Notes: generated by a model from the letters alone, not told the origin. A stretch of DNA of 64,000 bases from Promicromonospora iranensis (GCF_028994805.1 NZ_JAJQQP010000010.1:186001-250000), one strand, 5' to 3'. Positions 43,041 to 54,368 are shown, numbered from the stretch's first letter. Translations and numbers: made by a program.

Positions 43041-43720
43041 CCGCCCCCACCGGCGTCGTCGACCAGGCGCTCGTCTGGCTCAACGACCCACTGACCTGGA
43101 CCGAGCCCGGCGGCGTCCTCGACCTCACCGCCGAGCACCTGCTCATGACCGCGGCCGCCGTCGCGGCGGCGGCCGCTGTCGCGATACCCGTCGGCGCCTG
43201 GCTCGGGCACAGCGGGCAGGGCGCCGGTCTGGTCGTCTGGCTCACCAACGCCTCTCGTGCCATGCCCACGCTCGGCATCATCCTGCTGCTCGCAGCAGGC
43301 GGGCTGTTCGGCAACACGGCCACCGTCATCGCCGCGGCGTTCTTCGCCGTGCCGGTCCTCCTGGTGAACACCTACGAGGGCGTGCGCGGCGCCGACCCCG
43401 ACGCGCGCGACGCCGCCCGCGGCATGGGTATGAGCGGCGGCCGCATCCTGCTCCAGGTCGAGCTGCCGCTCGCCACCACCCTCGTCGCCGCCGGACTGCG
43501 GACCACCATCGTGCAGGTGGTCGCGACCATCCCGCTGGCGGCGCTCGCCGGGGGCGGCGGCCTGGGCCAGATCATCGCGTTCGGCATGGGCACCCAGCGG
43601 TACGGCGAGGTGCTCGCCGGCGGCGTGCTCGTCGCGGCGCTCTGTCTCGCGATCGACGCCGTGCTCGCGGTCGGGCAGCGCCTGGCGACGCCCGCCCCGC
43701 TGCGCGCGAGCGCCGGCTAG
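43037..43720 (+). CDS. OpuC-like osmolyte ABC transporter permease 2
   Basis: A 227-residue permease with the same fold as its upstream partner. It shows SRAMPTLGIILLLAAGG, the EAA loop DARDAARGMGMSGGRILLQ and the closing GGLGQIIAFGMGTQRYGEVLAG. The ATG overlaps the previous stop. Two permeases, one ATPase and one binding protein are the usual OpuC set. It ends 15 bp from the convergent TetR gene. Confidence 0.92.
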   Translation: MTAPTGVVDQALVWLNDPLTWTEPGGVLDLTAEHLLMTAAAVAAAAAVAIPVGAWLGHSGQGAGLVVWLTNASRAMPTLGIILLLAAGGLFGNTATVIAAAFFAVPVLLVNTYEGVRGADPDARDAARGMGMSGGRILLQVELPLATTLVAAGLRTTIVQVVATIPLAALAGGGGLGQIIAFGMGTQRYGEVLAGGVLVAALCLAIDAVLAVGQRLATPAPLRASAG

Positions 43721-43735
43721 GGGCGGCGCTCCGGG

Positions 43736-44332
43736 TCAGCCTCGGACGGCGGCGACCGCCGCGTCGAACAGGTCCACGGGGTCTGCCGTGCCGCCCGACT
43801 CGCGCCAGGCCTCGACGGCCGTGTCGAGACAGGCGAGCGCTGCGGCGATGACGGCACGAGCGCGCGGGTCGGCAGTGGTGCCGGGGGCGATGCCGAGCCG
43901 GCGCTCGATGTCGGGCGCGAACAGCTCCTGCCAGCGCAGGTGCTTCTCGAGGTGCTTGGCGCGCAGCGACGGCGCGTCGGCGTACATGTCGGCGATCTCC
44001 AGCGCCGTCACGGCACCGGAGCCCGGAGCATGCAGGGTCTTGAGCGCCTCGCGGAGCGCGTCCCACGCCGACTCGCTCTCCGGACGCGCCTCGAGCGCGT
44101 CGCGCACCCGGCGCCCGAGCGCCTCGAGATCGCCCAGGACGACGTCTTCCTTGCTCCGGAAGTAGTGGAAGAAGGACCGCCTCGAGATTCCGGCCGCTGT
44201 CGCTATCTGCTCGACGGTGGTCGCCTCGAAGCCCTGCTCGGCGAACAGGCGCAGCGCCGTGTCGGTGATCTCAGCGTGGACGGCCCTGCGCGTTCGCTCG
44301 CGCAGGCTCGGTGTCTCAGACGTCGGCTCCAC
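43736..44332 (-). CDS. TetR family transcriptional regulator
   Basis: A 198-residue TetR-type repressor. The helix-turn-helix is at about 10-60 (RTRRAVHAEITDTALRLFAEQGF, ISRRSFFHYFRSKEDVVLGD). The C-terminal domain is a TetR_C-like helical bundle. The GTG at 44332 follows TAGGAT by 7 nt, so the mRNA is probably leaderless. It diverges from an SDR gene, and an inverted repeat sits on the SDR promoter, so the SDR enzyme is its likely target. The ORF reads open much further upstream across the SDR gene, but that part is antisense shadow. Confidence 0.9.
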   Translation of the reverse strand: MEPTSETPSLRERTRRAVHAEITDTALRLFAEQGFEATTVEQIATAAGISRRSFFHYFRSKEDVVLGDLEALGRRVRDALEARPESESAWDALREALKTLHAPGSGAVTALEIADMYADAPSLRAKHLEKHLRWQELFAPDIERRLGIAPGTTADPRARAVIAAALACLDTAVEAWRESGGTADPVDLFDAAVAAVRG

Positions 44333-44339
44333 GGGGGTG

Positions 44340-44391
44340 ATCCTACCCTGGGTGCGAATGCTTGCACCGAGTGCAACAGTCTGCGTACAGT
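44340..44391. promoter_or_regulatory. Divergent TetR/SDR promoters with operator
   Basis: Toward the SDR gene, TTGCAC (44362-44367) and TACAGT (44386-44391) are 18 bp apart and the ATG follows 5 nt later. TTGCAC-CGA-GTGCAA (44362-44376) is a perfect inverted repeat covering the -35 box, a natural TetR operator. On the other strand TAGGAT (44340-44345) lies 7 nt before the tetR GTG. Both transcripts look leaderless. Confidence 0.65.
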
Positions 44392-44396
44392 GCAGT

Positions 44397-45233
44397 ATGG
44401 CCGACATCGACTTCACCTCGCAGACCACCATCGTCACGGGCGCCAGCTCAGGGATCGGCGCCGCCTTCGCACGAGCTCTGGCCCAGCGCGGCTCCGGCGT
44501 GATCCTGGTCGCCCGCCGCCTCGACCGCCTCCAGGAGCTCGCGAGCGAGCTCGAGCGCGAGCACGGCGTGCGCGCCACCCCGATCGCCCTCGACCTCAGC
44601 CGGCCCGGAGCCGGGCGGACGCTGGCGAGCGAGGTCGCGGCGCGCGGCCTCACCGTGACGGGCCTCGTGAACAACGCGGGCTTCGGCACCGACGGGCCGT
44701 TCCACGAGGAGGACCCGGACCGGCTGCAGGACGAGATCGCCGTCGACGTGGCGAACCTCGTGGACCTCTCACGCGCGTTCATCGAGCCGCTCCGGCAGGC
44801 CGGGCGCGGCATCCTGGTCAACGTGGCGAGCATGGCCGCCTACCTGCCCGGCCCGGACATGGCCGTCTACTCGGCCTGCAAGGCCTTCGTCCTCAGCTTC
44901 ACCGAGGCGCTCTGGTACGAGTCGCGATCGAGCGGCCTTCGTGTGCTCTCCCTCGCGCCCGGGCTCACTCGCACGGAGTTCTTCGACGACCTCCAGGGCG
45001 GGGCCTACTCCGGCAGCTACCAGACACCCGAGCAGGTCGTCGGGACCGCCCTGCGGTCGCTGGACCGGGGAAACCGCCGGCCCAGCGTCGTCTCGGGCCG
45101 GGGCAACGCCCTGGCAGCGGGAGCAGGACGCCTCTTCACCCGACGCCACGCCGTGCTCCTGTCCGGTTCGGCCGGCGCCCGCTCGCGCAACACCGCCGCG
45201 GCAGCACCCGCCGGAGCGGGCCGCAGAATGTAA
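44397..45233 (+). CDS. SDR family oxidoreductase
   Basis: A 278-residue classical short-chain dehydrogenase. TGASSGIG (residues 15-22) binds NAD(P), VNNAGFG follows, the catalytic serine lies in NVASMAAY, and YSACK gives the Tyr and Lys. The RRLDRL after the glycine motif favours NADP(H). The last 35 residues are Arg/Ala-rich. The substrate is unknown. The start is set by the promoter described upstream. Its divergent TetR partner probably represses it. Confidence 0.92.
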   Translation: MADIDFTSQTTIVTGASSGIGAAFARALAQRGSGVILVARRLDRLQELASELEREHGVRATPIALDLSRPGAGRTLASEVAARGLTVTGLVNNAGFGTDGPFHEEDPDRLQDEIAVDVANLVDLSRAFIEPLRQAGRGILVNVASMAAYLPGPDMAVYSACKAFVLSFTEALWYESRSSGLRVLSLAPGLTRTEFFDDLQGGAYSGSYQTPEQVVGTALRSLDRGNRRPSVVSGRGNALAAGAGRLFTRRHAVLLSGSAGARSRNTAAAAPAGAGRRM

Positions 45234-45345
45234 CGGACTTCTCACGAGCCGGTTTACCCCTTGCCATAGTGCTCCGGCCGGGGTCGAATGGGGGGCGATC
45301 AAAGCCGTAGAACAGTTGTACGTCACCCACGTTCGGAGACATTCG

Positions 45346-46374
45346 ATGAAGTTCCCCCGTACGCATGTGTCCCTGCCCCGGGCGCTCGGCGCCGCGGCCG
45401 CCGTAGCCAGCCTCGCCCTCCTCACCGCCTGCGGCGAGCCGGGCTCCGCCGGAGGCAGCGGCGGCACCTCGACGAGCGCCGGCAGCGTCGCTGCCTGTGA
45501 GGCGGTCCCGAGCGACGAGCTGGTGGTCCTCGACGACGACAAGCAGCTGCAGACCGTCGACAACATCATCCCCGCCGTCAACGCGGCGGCCGTCGAGGGC
45601 GACGACACCCTGATCCCGCTCCTCGACACGGTGTCGGCGGCGCTCGACACCGACACCCTCATCGGCCTGAACAAGGCCGTCGACGTCGACCGCCGCACCT
45701 CCAAGGAGGTCGCGGAGGAGTTCGTGGCGGACGCCGGCCTCGACAACCCCGAGCAGAGCGGCAGCGGCGAGATCGTCATCGGCGCCGCCGACTTCGCAGA
45801 GAGCGCCACCCTCGGCACCATCTACGCGACGGTGCTGAACGCCGCCGGCTACGACACCGAGGTGACCACCATCGGCAACCGCGAGGCCTACCTCCCGGCG
45901 CTGGAGGACGGCACGCAGGTCCAGGTGATCCCCGAGTACGTGGGCACGCTCACCGAGTTCATCAACAAGGACGTCAACGGGGCCGACGCGGAGCCGGTCG
46001 CCAGCAGCGACCTCGACGCCACCGCCGAGGCCCTCACCGGGCTGGGCGAGGAGGTCGGCCTCGTGTTCGGCGAGCCGTCGCCCGCGCAGGACCAGAACGC
46101 GTTCGCGGTGACCAAGGCCTTCGCCGACGAGCACGGCGTCGCGACGCTCAGCGAGCTCGCCGAGGCCTGCGGCGGCCTGGTGCTCGGCGGCCCGCCGGAG
46201 TGCACGGAGCGCCCGTTCTGCCAGCCAGGTCTCGAGGAGACCTACGGTCTGGAGTTCGCGGAGTTCCGCTCGCTCGACGCCGGCGGCCCGCTGACCAAGT
46301 CGGCGCTCCAGCAGGGTGAGGTCACGCTCGGCCTGGTCTTCAGCTCGGACGGCTCCCTGACCCCGTCCGAGTAA
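45346..46374 (+). CDS. OpuC-type osmolyte-binding lipoprotein, circularly permuted
   Basis: A 342-residue lipoprotein (lipobox LLTAC, C29) that should bind glycine betaine or a similar solute for the importer at 41278-43720. The order of family segments is shuffled. The part that normally ends the protein comes first: DELVVLDDDKQLQ (57-69), NIIPAV, a LNKAVDVD helix and VAEEFVADAGL (to 132). The normal beginning follows: EIVIGAADFAES (142-153), PEYVGT, and QNAFAVTKAFA. The protein stops at LGLVFSSDGSLTPSE (328-342), which in canonical proteins leads straight into the VVLDDDK segment. So the sequence reads as a clean circular permutation. Cysteines at 51, 275, 286 and 292 could form disulfides. 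GGAGA precedes the ATG. Confidence 0.85.
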   Translation: MKFPRTHVSLPRALGAAAAVASLALLTACGEPGSAGGSGGTSTSAGSVAACEAVPSDELVVLDDDKQLQTVDNIIPAVNAAAVEGDDTLIPLLDTVSAALDTDTLIGLNKAVDVDRRTSKEVAEEFVADAGLDNPEQSGSGEIVIGAADFAESATLGTIYATVLNAAGYDTEVTTIGNREAYLPALEDGTQVQVIPEYVGTLTEFINKDVNGADAEPVASSDLDATAEALTGLGEEVGLVFGEPSPAQDQNAFAVTKAFADEHGVATLSELAEACGGLVLGGPPECTERPFCQPGLEETYGLEFAEFRSLDAGGPLTKSALQQGEVTLGLVFSSDGSLTPSE

Positions 46375-46410
46375 CGCCGACACCTCGCCGTAGTCGGCGG
46401 CCAGTCCACT

Positions 46411-46478
46411 CCCTTTCGAGGCCTAAGTTTCTCCCTCTTGAAACAGTTCAGAGCGGAGAAACTTAGGCCTCGAAGGGG
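46411..46478. terminator. Large hairpin between convergent genes
   Basis: Two 24-bp arms (46411-46434 and 46455-46478) pair with one mismatch, and the 20-nt loop can pair further (CTC.TGAA with TTCAGAG). The arms contain CCTAAGTTTCTCC-like sequence, less GC-rich than the surroundings. It lies between the stops of the binding-protein and oxidoreductase genes, so a bidirectional terminator is likely. A REP-like mobile repeat is an alternative. Confidence 0.6.
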
Positions 46479-46497
46479 AACTTCTCAACGCGCCAGA

Positions 46498-48084
46498 TCA
46501 GAGGCCGTACGACTCCAGGAAGCGGAGCCAGACCTCGCTGACCGTCGGGTACGCGGGGACCGCGTGCCAGAGCCGGTCCAGCGGCACCTCGCCGACGACG
46601 GCGATCGTCGCGGCGTGCAGCATCTCCCCGGCGTCGGGCCCCACGAAGGTGGCCCCGACCAGGACGCGCCGCTGCGTGTCGACGAGCACCTGGGCACGCC
46701 CCGTGTACCCGGGTGTCTCGACGCTCGCGCCGGCCACCCAGGCCAGGTCGTAGGAGACCGCCTCCACCGGGATCCCCGCCGCGCGCGCCTCGCGCTCGGT
46801 CGGCCCCACCCACGACACCTGCGGCTGGGTGAACACGACCTGGACGCTGGCGGTGTGGTCGGCGGTCGCGGCGTACCGCGACCATGCCCTGCCCTCCTGC
46901 CCGACGGCGGGCCCCGGCTCACCGTCGGTCGGCGCCCGGTCCCCCGCCTCCGTGCCGTACCGAGCGGCCACCACGTCGCCGACGACGCGTGCCTGGTACT
47001 TGCCCTGGTGCGTGGTCGGTGCGCGGCCCGTGACGTCGCCGCACGCGTACAGCCAGCCGCCCGTGACGCCGGCGACCTGCATCGAGTCGTCCACCACCAG
47101 GGCGCCGCCACGGCCGAGGCCCGACTCGTCCAGGCCCACGCTCTCCACGCCCAGGTCAGCGGTGCGCGGCACGCGACCGGTCGCCACGAGGATCTCGGCC
47201 GCGGTGATCGTGTCGCCGTCGGTCAGGGTGACGGTCACCGGGCCGGTCGCCTCGCCCTCGGCTCCGGACCCCGCGCCGGGACGCTCGACCGACGCCACCT
47301 CGACACCCGTCCGGACGTCCACCCCGAGCCCGCGCAGCGCGTCGCCGACCATCTCCCCCGCGAAGGGCTCGGCGTTCGACAGCAGGCCGCCACGGGCCAC
47401 CAGCGTCACCTGCGCGCCGAGGTCCGCGTACGCGTTCGCCATCTCGACGCCGACCACGCCGCCACCGACGACCACCAGCGACTCGGGGACGGCGTCCGCC
47501 GCCGTCGCCTCGCGGCTCGACCAGGGGGACGCCTCGGCCAGCCCCGGGGTGTCGGGCAGGACGGGCACGCTGCCCGTCGCGACGATCACCGCGTGCCGGG
47601 CGCGCAGGAGCTGCGTCGCCGGCGACTCCCCCGTCTCGGCCTCCCCGAGGCCGCCCGCGCCGTCGCCGTCGGACGCACCGGTCCCGCCGGCTCCGGCCGG
47701 CGGCACGGTGACCTCGACGAGCCGCTCCCCGGCCAGCCGTCCGTGCCCGCGCACGAGGGTCAGGCCGGCGCCCTCGACCCAGGAGACCTGACCGGCGTCG
47801 TCCCAGCCGCTGGTGATCTCGTCCCGCCGCGCGAGGACGGCGGCGACGTCGGGCGCGCCCGGGTCCCGCAGGCCCGGCGTGTCCCGGGCGAGAGCGCGCA
47901 CCGCGCCCGCGCGCAGCAGCACCTTGGACGGCATGCAGGCCCAGTACGAGCACTCACCGCCCACCAGCTCGGACTCGACCAGGGCGACGGACAGGCCGGT
48001 GCGCGACGCGCGGTCGGCCGCGTTCTCACCGACCGGACCGCCGCCGATCACGACGACGTCGAACGTCTCTTCAGAAAGGCTCAT
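46498..48084 (-). CDS. Flavin disulfide oxidoreductase (dihydrolipoamide dehydrogenase-like)
   Basis: A 528-residue FAD-dependent class I pyridine nucleotide-disulfide oxidoreductase. N-terminal VVIGGGPVGENAA binds FAD, the redox pair is in GGECSYWACMPSK, a second nucleotide motif VVGGGVVGVEMANAYADLG binds NAD(P)H, and YACGDVTGRA is the FAD ribityl contact. The C-terminal dimerisation domain has the HAATIAVVGEVPLDRLWHAVPAYPTVSE region with the usual HxxxxE-like pair. It is about 60 residues longer than lipoamide dehydrogenase because of Gly/Ala-rich insertions. It may be a lipoamide, mycothione or mercuric-type reductase; the substrate is uncertain. The frame continues upstream, but the ATG at 48084 starts the conserved domain. 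Confidence 0.85.
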   Translation of the reverse strand: MSLSEETFDVVVIGGGPVGENAADRASRTGLSVALVESELVGGECSYWACMPSKVLLRAGAVRALARDTPGLRDPGAPDVAAVLARRDEITSGWDDAGQVSWVEGAGLTLVRGHGRLAGERLVEVTVPPAGAGGTGASDGDGAGGLGEAETGESPATQLLRARHAVIVATGSVPVLPDTPGLAEASPWSSREATAADAVPESLVVVGGGVVGVEMANAYADLGAQVTLVARGGLLSNAEPFAGEMVGDALRGLGVDVRTGVEVASVERPGAGSGAEGEATGPVTVTLTDGDTITAAEILVATGRVPRTADLGVESVGLDESGLGRGGALVVDDSMQVAGVTGGWLYACGDVTGRAPTTHQGKYQARVVGDVVAARYGTEAGDRAPTDGEPGPAVGQEGRAWSRYAATADHTASVQVVFTQPQVSWVGPTEREARAAGIPVEAVSYDLAWVAGASVETPGYTGRAQVLVDTQRRVLVGATFVGPDAGEMLHAATIAVVGEVPLDRLWHAVPAYPTVSEVWLRFLESYGL

Positions 48085-48134
48085 GGCGCCATCACACCAC
48101 GCCGGTGAGACGAGTGGCACGAGGTCGGCGGCGC

Positions 48135-48980
48135 CTACCTCGCGAGGGTCCTGGTGAAGAACTCGACCGAAGCGTCCACGACGTCGGCCTTCGCCTTCGG
48201 GTCGTCCTGGTCGGGCAGGACGAAGCCGTAGTGACCGGAGTCGGCCGAGCCGACGACACCGCCCTCGGCTCCTGGTACGTGGCGTGCGTAGCGCAGGGCG
48301 TTCTGCGGGGCGGGCAGGCTCTGATCGTTCGCCGTCCAGGACACCGCGACGGGCACGTCGACAGCAGCGAGGCTGTCGACGTCCACGGGCGCCCCGAGCG
48401 GGCAGAGCAAGAAGCCGGCGCGGACGCGCGGGTCGCGATAGTCCGCGGCCGCCTTCGAGACCCACGCCCGGGCCACCTCCTGCCGGTCCGGCAGTGATCC
48501 GTACCGTGCCACGATCTCGTCGGCGAGCCCGGGGTACTCCGGCGTGGGCGCCGCCTCGACCGCGCCCGTGAGCATGGCGCGGTACGCCTCCGCGGAGACG
48601 CGCGCGCCGCAGACGGCCGCGGCGGTGTACCCGCCGATCGAGAACCCGCAGGCACCGACGGGACCGCGCGGCGCGACGTGGTCCAGGACGAACGAGAGGT
48701 CGAGCGGCCGGTCCCACCACCAGACGAAGGCCTCGGCGACGTATCCGTCCACGTGGCTGTTCCCGTGGTGGTCCAGGCCGACGACGTCGAACCCGGCCTC
48801 GCACAGCGGCTCCGCCCACCAGGAGAGGTCGAGGGCACTGCCGCCCGTGCCGTGGGACAGCACCACGAGCGGCGCGCTGTCGCGTGCGGCGCGCCACTCG
48901 TAGATCCGGACCGGGCGAGGCCCGCCGCCGTCGTGCGCGCGGCGGGACTCGTCGAGAAGGACCGTGACCCGGGGACTCAT
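48135..48980 (-). CDS. Dienelactone-hydrolase-like alpha/beta hydrolase
   Basis: A 281-residue hydrolase. LSHGTGGS forms the oxyanion hole, GFSIGGY contains the nucleophile serine, and DSGHYGFVLPDQD near the end gives the histidine. The YEWRAARDS start and the LDHHGNSH segment match predicted dienelactone hydrolase-type proteins. No signal peptide is present. The ATG at 48980 is 10 bp after the tex stop, so it may be co-transcribed downstream of tex. Confidence 0.85.
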   Translation of the reverse strand: MSPRVTVLLDESRRAHDGGGPRPVRIYEWRAARDSAPLVVLSHGTGGSALDLSWWAEPLCEAGFDVVGLDHHGNSHVDGYVAEAFVWWWDRPLDLSFVLDHVAPRGPVGACGFSIGGYTAAAVCGARVSAEAYRAMLTGAVEAAPTPEYPGLADEIVARYGSLPDRQEVARAWVSKAAADYRDPRVRAGFLLCPLGAPVDVDSLAAVDVPVAVSWTANDQSLPAPQNALRYARHVPGAEGGVVGSADSGHYGFVLPDQDDPKAKADVVDASVEFFTRTLAR

Positions 48981-48990
48981 GGGCGAGGCC

Positions 48991-51411
<2,421 letters not shown>

Positions 51412-51566
51412 TTGTTCCCTTACGTCACGTCTGGAAGGTCGGGACAGATTGTGCCTGGCACCACTGACACTTGTCGCCTCCTGCGGTGCGTGTCCGGATG
51501 CAAGGCCGAGGCTCGTCGCCACACAGACGGGTCAGACCCAGCGTCGGCACCACCGGAGGAGCCACA

Positions 51567-52871
51567 GTGCAGCGTCGCCACGCCGTCCCTCGCGTCACCC
51601 ACCGCCGGACGACGGTGCTCACGGCGGTGGTCGCCGCAGCGGCCCTCGCCGTCACCGCCTGCTCCGGCCCCGACCTCGCCGAGGGCCTGGAACGGTCGGA
51701 CGCGGCGCGCCACGTCGTCACGCTCGCCGACGCCTCCGCGAGCGCCGACGCCGTCGCCGCGACCGAGCACCTGGGCCTGCTCGCGCTGCGCGTGAGCGCC
51801 GAGCCGGAGGAGAACGCCCTGGTCTCCCCCGCGTCGCTCGCCCTCGCCCTGGCGCTGCTCGCCGAAGGTGCCCGCGGCGAGACCGCGGACTCCCTGGACG
51901 CGGCGCTCGGCGCCTCCGGCGAGGACCGCACCTCCGCCTACAACGCGCTCCAGGGTGCGCTGGCGGCCCACGACGGCGACCCGGACGTGGTGCGGGACGA
52001 CGACCTGCCCGACGAGCCGGTGCTGCACCTGGCGAACCAGGCGGTGCTGGACGACCAGCTCACGGTCGAGCAGGACTACCTCGACGCGCTCGCGTCCGCG
52101 TTCGGTGCCGGTGTCCAGCGCACCGACCTGAGCAGCGGCGAGGGCACACGGGTCCTGGACTCCTGGGTCGACCACCACACGGGTGGCCTGATCGAGGAGT
52201 CGGCCATCCAGCCCGACCCCTGGCTGCGCCTGGTGCTGCAGAACGCGGTCCTGCTCGCGGTGCGCTGGGAGACGCCGTTCCAGGAGCACGCCACGAGCGA
52301 CGAGGACTTCACCGGGCCGGCCGGCACGCGGCCCACCGAGATGCTGCACGGCGCGGAGTCCTGGGCCTACGCGGAGAGCGGCGGGTGGGCCGCCGTCCGG
52401 CTGCCCTATGTCGACGCGTTCCACGCGGACGTGCTCCTGCCCCCGGCCGGCACCGACCCGGCGGAGGTCTCGCCCGAGATCCTGACCACCCTCGTCGATG
52501 CCCTCGGTACGGCGGAACCGCGGACCGTCGCCCTCGCCATGCCGACCCTGGAGCTGAAGCCGCCCGCCCTGGACCTCGCCCCCGTGCTGGCGGAGGCCGG
52601 GCTGGGCGGCCTCTACGACGGCCCCGACCTGTCCGGCGTCACGACCACGGAGCCGCTGCAGGTCAGCCAGGCGTTCCAGCAGGCCTCCCTGAGCCTGGAC
52701 GAGGAGGGCACCGTCGCGGCCGCCGTGACCGAGATCGGCACCGAGACCAGCGGCATGCCGGCCGAGCCGGAGATCCGGATGACCGTCGACCGTCCCTACC
52801 TGCTGCGGATCGCCCACACCGGCACGAGCCTCCCCCTGTTCCTGGCGGCCGTGCGCAGCCCGCAGCACTGA
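51567..52871 (+). CDS. Serpin-family lipoprotein
   Basis: A 434-residue predicted secreted lipoprotein (lipobox VTAC near residue 33) with a full serpin domain. NALVSPASLALALALLAEGARGET, LHLANQAVLDDQL and VRWETPFQEHAT are typical. The reactive-centre hinge reads LDEEGTVAAAVTEIG, and the strand-5 region RPYLLRIAHTGTSLPLFLAAV closes the fold. An Ala-rich hinge suggests an inhibitory serpin; the P1 residue is probably Thr/Ser/Met in TETSGM. It would sit on the outer face of the membrane and trap proteases. GGAGGA precedes the GTG at 51567. It diverges from tex. Confidence 0.88.
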   Translation: MQRRHAVPRVTHRRTTVLTAVVAAAALAVTACSGPDLAEGLERSDAARHVVTLADASASADAVAATEHLGLLALRVSAEPEENALVSPASLALALALLAEGARGETADSLDAALGASGEDRTSAYNALQGALAAHDGDPDVVRDDDLPDEPVLHLANQAVLDDQLTVEQDYLDALASAFGAGVQRTDLSSGEGTRVLDSWVDHHTGGLIEESAIQPDPWLRLVLQNAVLLAVRWETPFQEHATSDEDFTGPAGTRPTEMLHGAESWAYAESGGWAAVRLPYVDAFHADVLLPPAGTDPAEVSPEILTTLVDALGTAEPRTVALAMPTLELKPPALDLAPVLAEAGLGGLYDGPDLSGVTTTEPLQVSQAFQQASLSLDEEGTVAAAVTEIGTETSGMPAEPEIRMTVDRPYLLRIAHTGTSLPLFLAAVRSPQH

Positions 52872-52924
52872 CCATTGACCGGAGCAACCCACCGCCAGTA
52901 GCGTGCGCAGCAAAACGGGTGAAA

Positions 52925-52938
52925 CCGCATTTATGCGG
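52925..52938. other. Small perfect hairpin before the transporter gene
   Basis: CCGCAT-TT-ATGCGG lies 30 bp before the transporter start and 53 bp after the serpin stop. It could be a weak terminator or a leader structure. No T run follows. Confidence 0.35.
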
Positions 52939-52968
52939 CCGGATCCCCCGAGCACGAGGAGGTGCTCC

Positions 52969-54366
52969 GTGGCGTTGTCGTTCCTCGACCGCGAGCACAC
53001 GGTGGCCAGGCCCGGCTACAGCAGGTGGCTCATCCCGCCGGCGGCGCTCGCCATCCACCTGTGCATCGGCCAGGCGTATGCCACCAGCGTCTACAAGAAC
53101 GCGCTGGTCACCCACTTCGAGTCGAGCCTGACGGCGATCGGCGTCATCTTCTCCATCGCGATCGTCATGCTCGGCCTCTCGGCGGCGGTGCTGGGCACCT
53201 GGGTGGAACGCGTGGGGCCGCGTGCTGCGATGTTCGCGTCCGCGTGCCTCTGGGCCTCCGGGTTCCTGGTCGGGGCGCTCGGCATCGCGACGTCGCAGCT
53301 GTGGCTCGTCTACCTCGGCTACGGCGTCATCGGCGGGATCGGGCTCGGTATCGGCTACATCTCTCCCGTGTCGACCCTGATCAAGTGGTTCCCGGACCGG
53401 CCGGGCCTGGCCACCGGCATGGCGATCATGGGGTTCGGTGGCGGTGCGCTCGTCGCCTCGCCCCTGTCGCGGCAGCTCATGGCGTTCTACGACAGCGGCT
53501 ACGACCCCGCCGACCCCACGTCCGTGGCGTCCGGCAGTTCCGTCACCTCGCTCTTCGTGACCCTCGGCACCGTGTACTTCCTCGTGATGATGCTCGGGGT
53601 GTTCACGGTGAAGGTCCCGCCGCCCGGCTGGTCACCCGCCGGTTTCGACGCCGGCGCGGTGGCGGCCAAACCGATGGTGTCGACCGCGAACGTCTCGGCG
53701 GCCAACGCCATCAGGACCCCGCAGTTCTGGCTCCTGTGGACGGTCCTGTTCTGCAACGTGACCGCGGGCATCGGCATCCTCGAGCAGGCTGCCCCGATGA
53801 TCCAGGACTTCTTCCGGGACGGCGACACCTCCTCCGTCGCGCCGACCACGGCGGCCGGCTTCGTCGCGTTCCTGTCCCTGTTCAACATGGCGGGCCGCTT
53901 CGTGTGGTCGTCGACGTCGGACTACATCGGCCGCAGACCGACCTACATCATGTACCTCGGCGTCGGGATGGTCCTCTACGTGCTGCTGGCCACGGTGGGG
54001 CACCTCTCCACGCTGGTCTTCGTGCTCGTCGCGGCAGTGATCCTCTCCTTCTACGGCGGTGGTTTCGCCACGGTCCCCGCCTACCTGCGCGACCTGTTCG
54101 GCACGTTCCAGGTCGGCGCCATCCACGGCCGCCTGCTCACCGCATGGTCCGCGGCGGGCATCGCCGGGCCGCTGATCATCAACGGGTTCCTCGACGCGCA
54201 GGGGACACCGGGCGAGCTGGTCGCGGCCGACTACCGGCCCGCGCTGTTCACCATGGTCGGCGTGCTCGCGCTGGGCTTCGTCGCCAACATCCTGGTCCGT
54301 CCCGTGGCCGAGCGGTTCCACGAGGCGCCGAGCCGCACCGATGCGTTCACCGAAGGAAAGGTGTGA
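52969..54366 (+). CDS. OFA-type MFS transporter (oxalate/formate family)
   Basis: A 465-residue, 12-helix major facilitator. The start LIPPAALAIHLCIGQAYATSVYKNAL, GGIGLGIGYISPVSTLIKWFPDRPGLATGMAIMGFGGGALV and GRFVWSSTSDYIGRRPTYIMYLG are characteristic of the oxalate:formate antiporter family. It should exchange or take up small carboxylates such as formate or oxalate. GAGGAGG precedes the GTG at 52969. A 49-residue partner follows 2 bp downstream. Formate dehydrogenase genes lie 3-6 kb away, which supports a formate-related substrate. Confidence 0.9.
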   Translation: MALSFLDREHTVARPGYSRWLIPPAALAIHLCIGQAYATSVYKNALVTHFESSLTAIGVIFSIAIVMLGLSAAVLGTWVERVGPRAAMFASACLWASGFLVGALGIATSQLWLVYLGYGVIGGIGLGIGYISPVSTLIKWFPDRPGLATGMAIMGFGGGALVASPLSRQLMAFYDSGYDPADPTSVASGSSVTSLFVTLGTVYFLVMMLGVFTVKVPPPGWSPAGFDAGAVAAKPMVSTANVSAANAIRTPQFWLLWTVLFCNVTAGIGILEQAAPMIQDFFRDGDTSSVAPTTAAGFVAFLSLFNMAGRFVWSSTSDYIGRRPTYIMYLGVGMVLYVLLATVGHLSTLVFVLVAAVILSFYGGGFATVPAYLRDLFGTFQVGAIHGRLLTAWSAAGIAGPLIINGFLDAQGTPGELVAADYRPALFTMVGVLALGFVANILVRPVAERFHEAPSRTDAFTEGKV

Positions 54367-54368
54367 CC

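Noticed and set aside
45241-45345. Promoter boxes before the osmolyte-binding protein gene
   Set aside because: Possible boxes have poor spacing; I could not choose a pair that fits.
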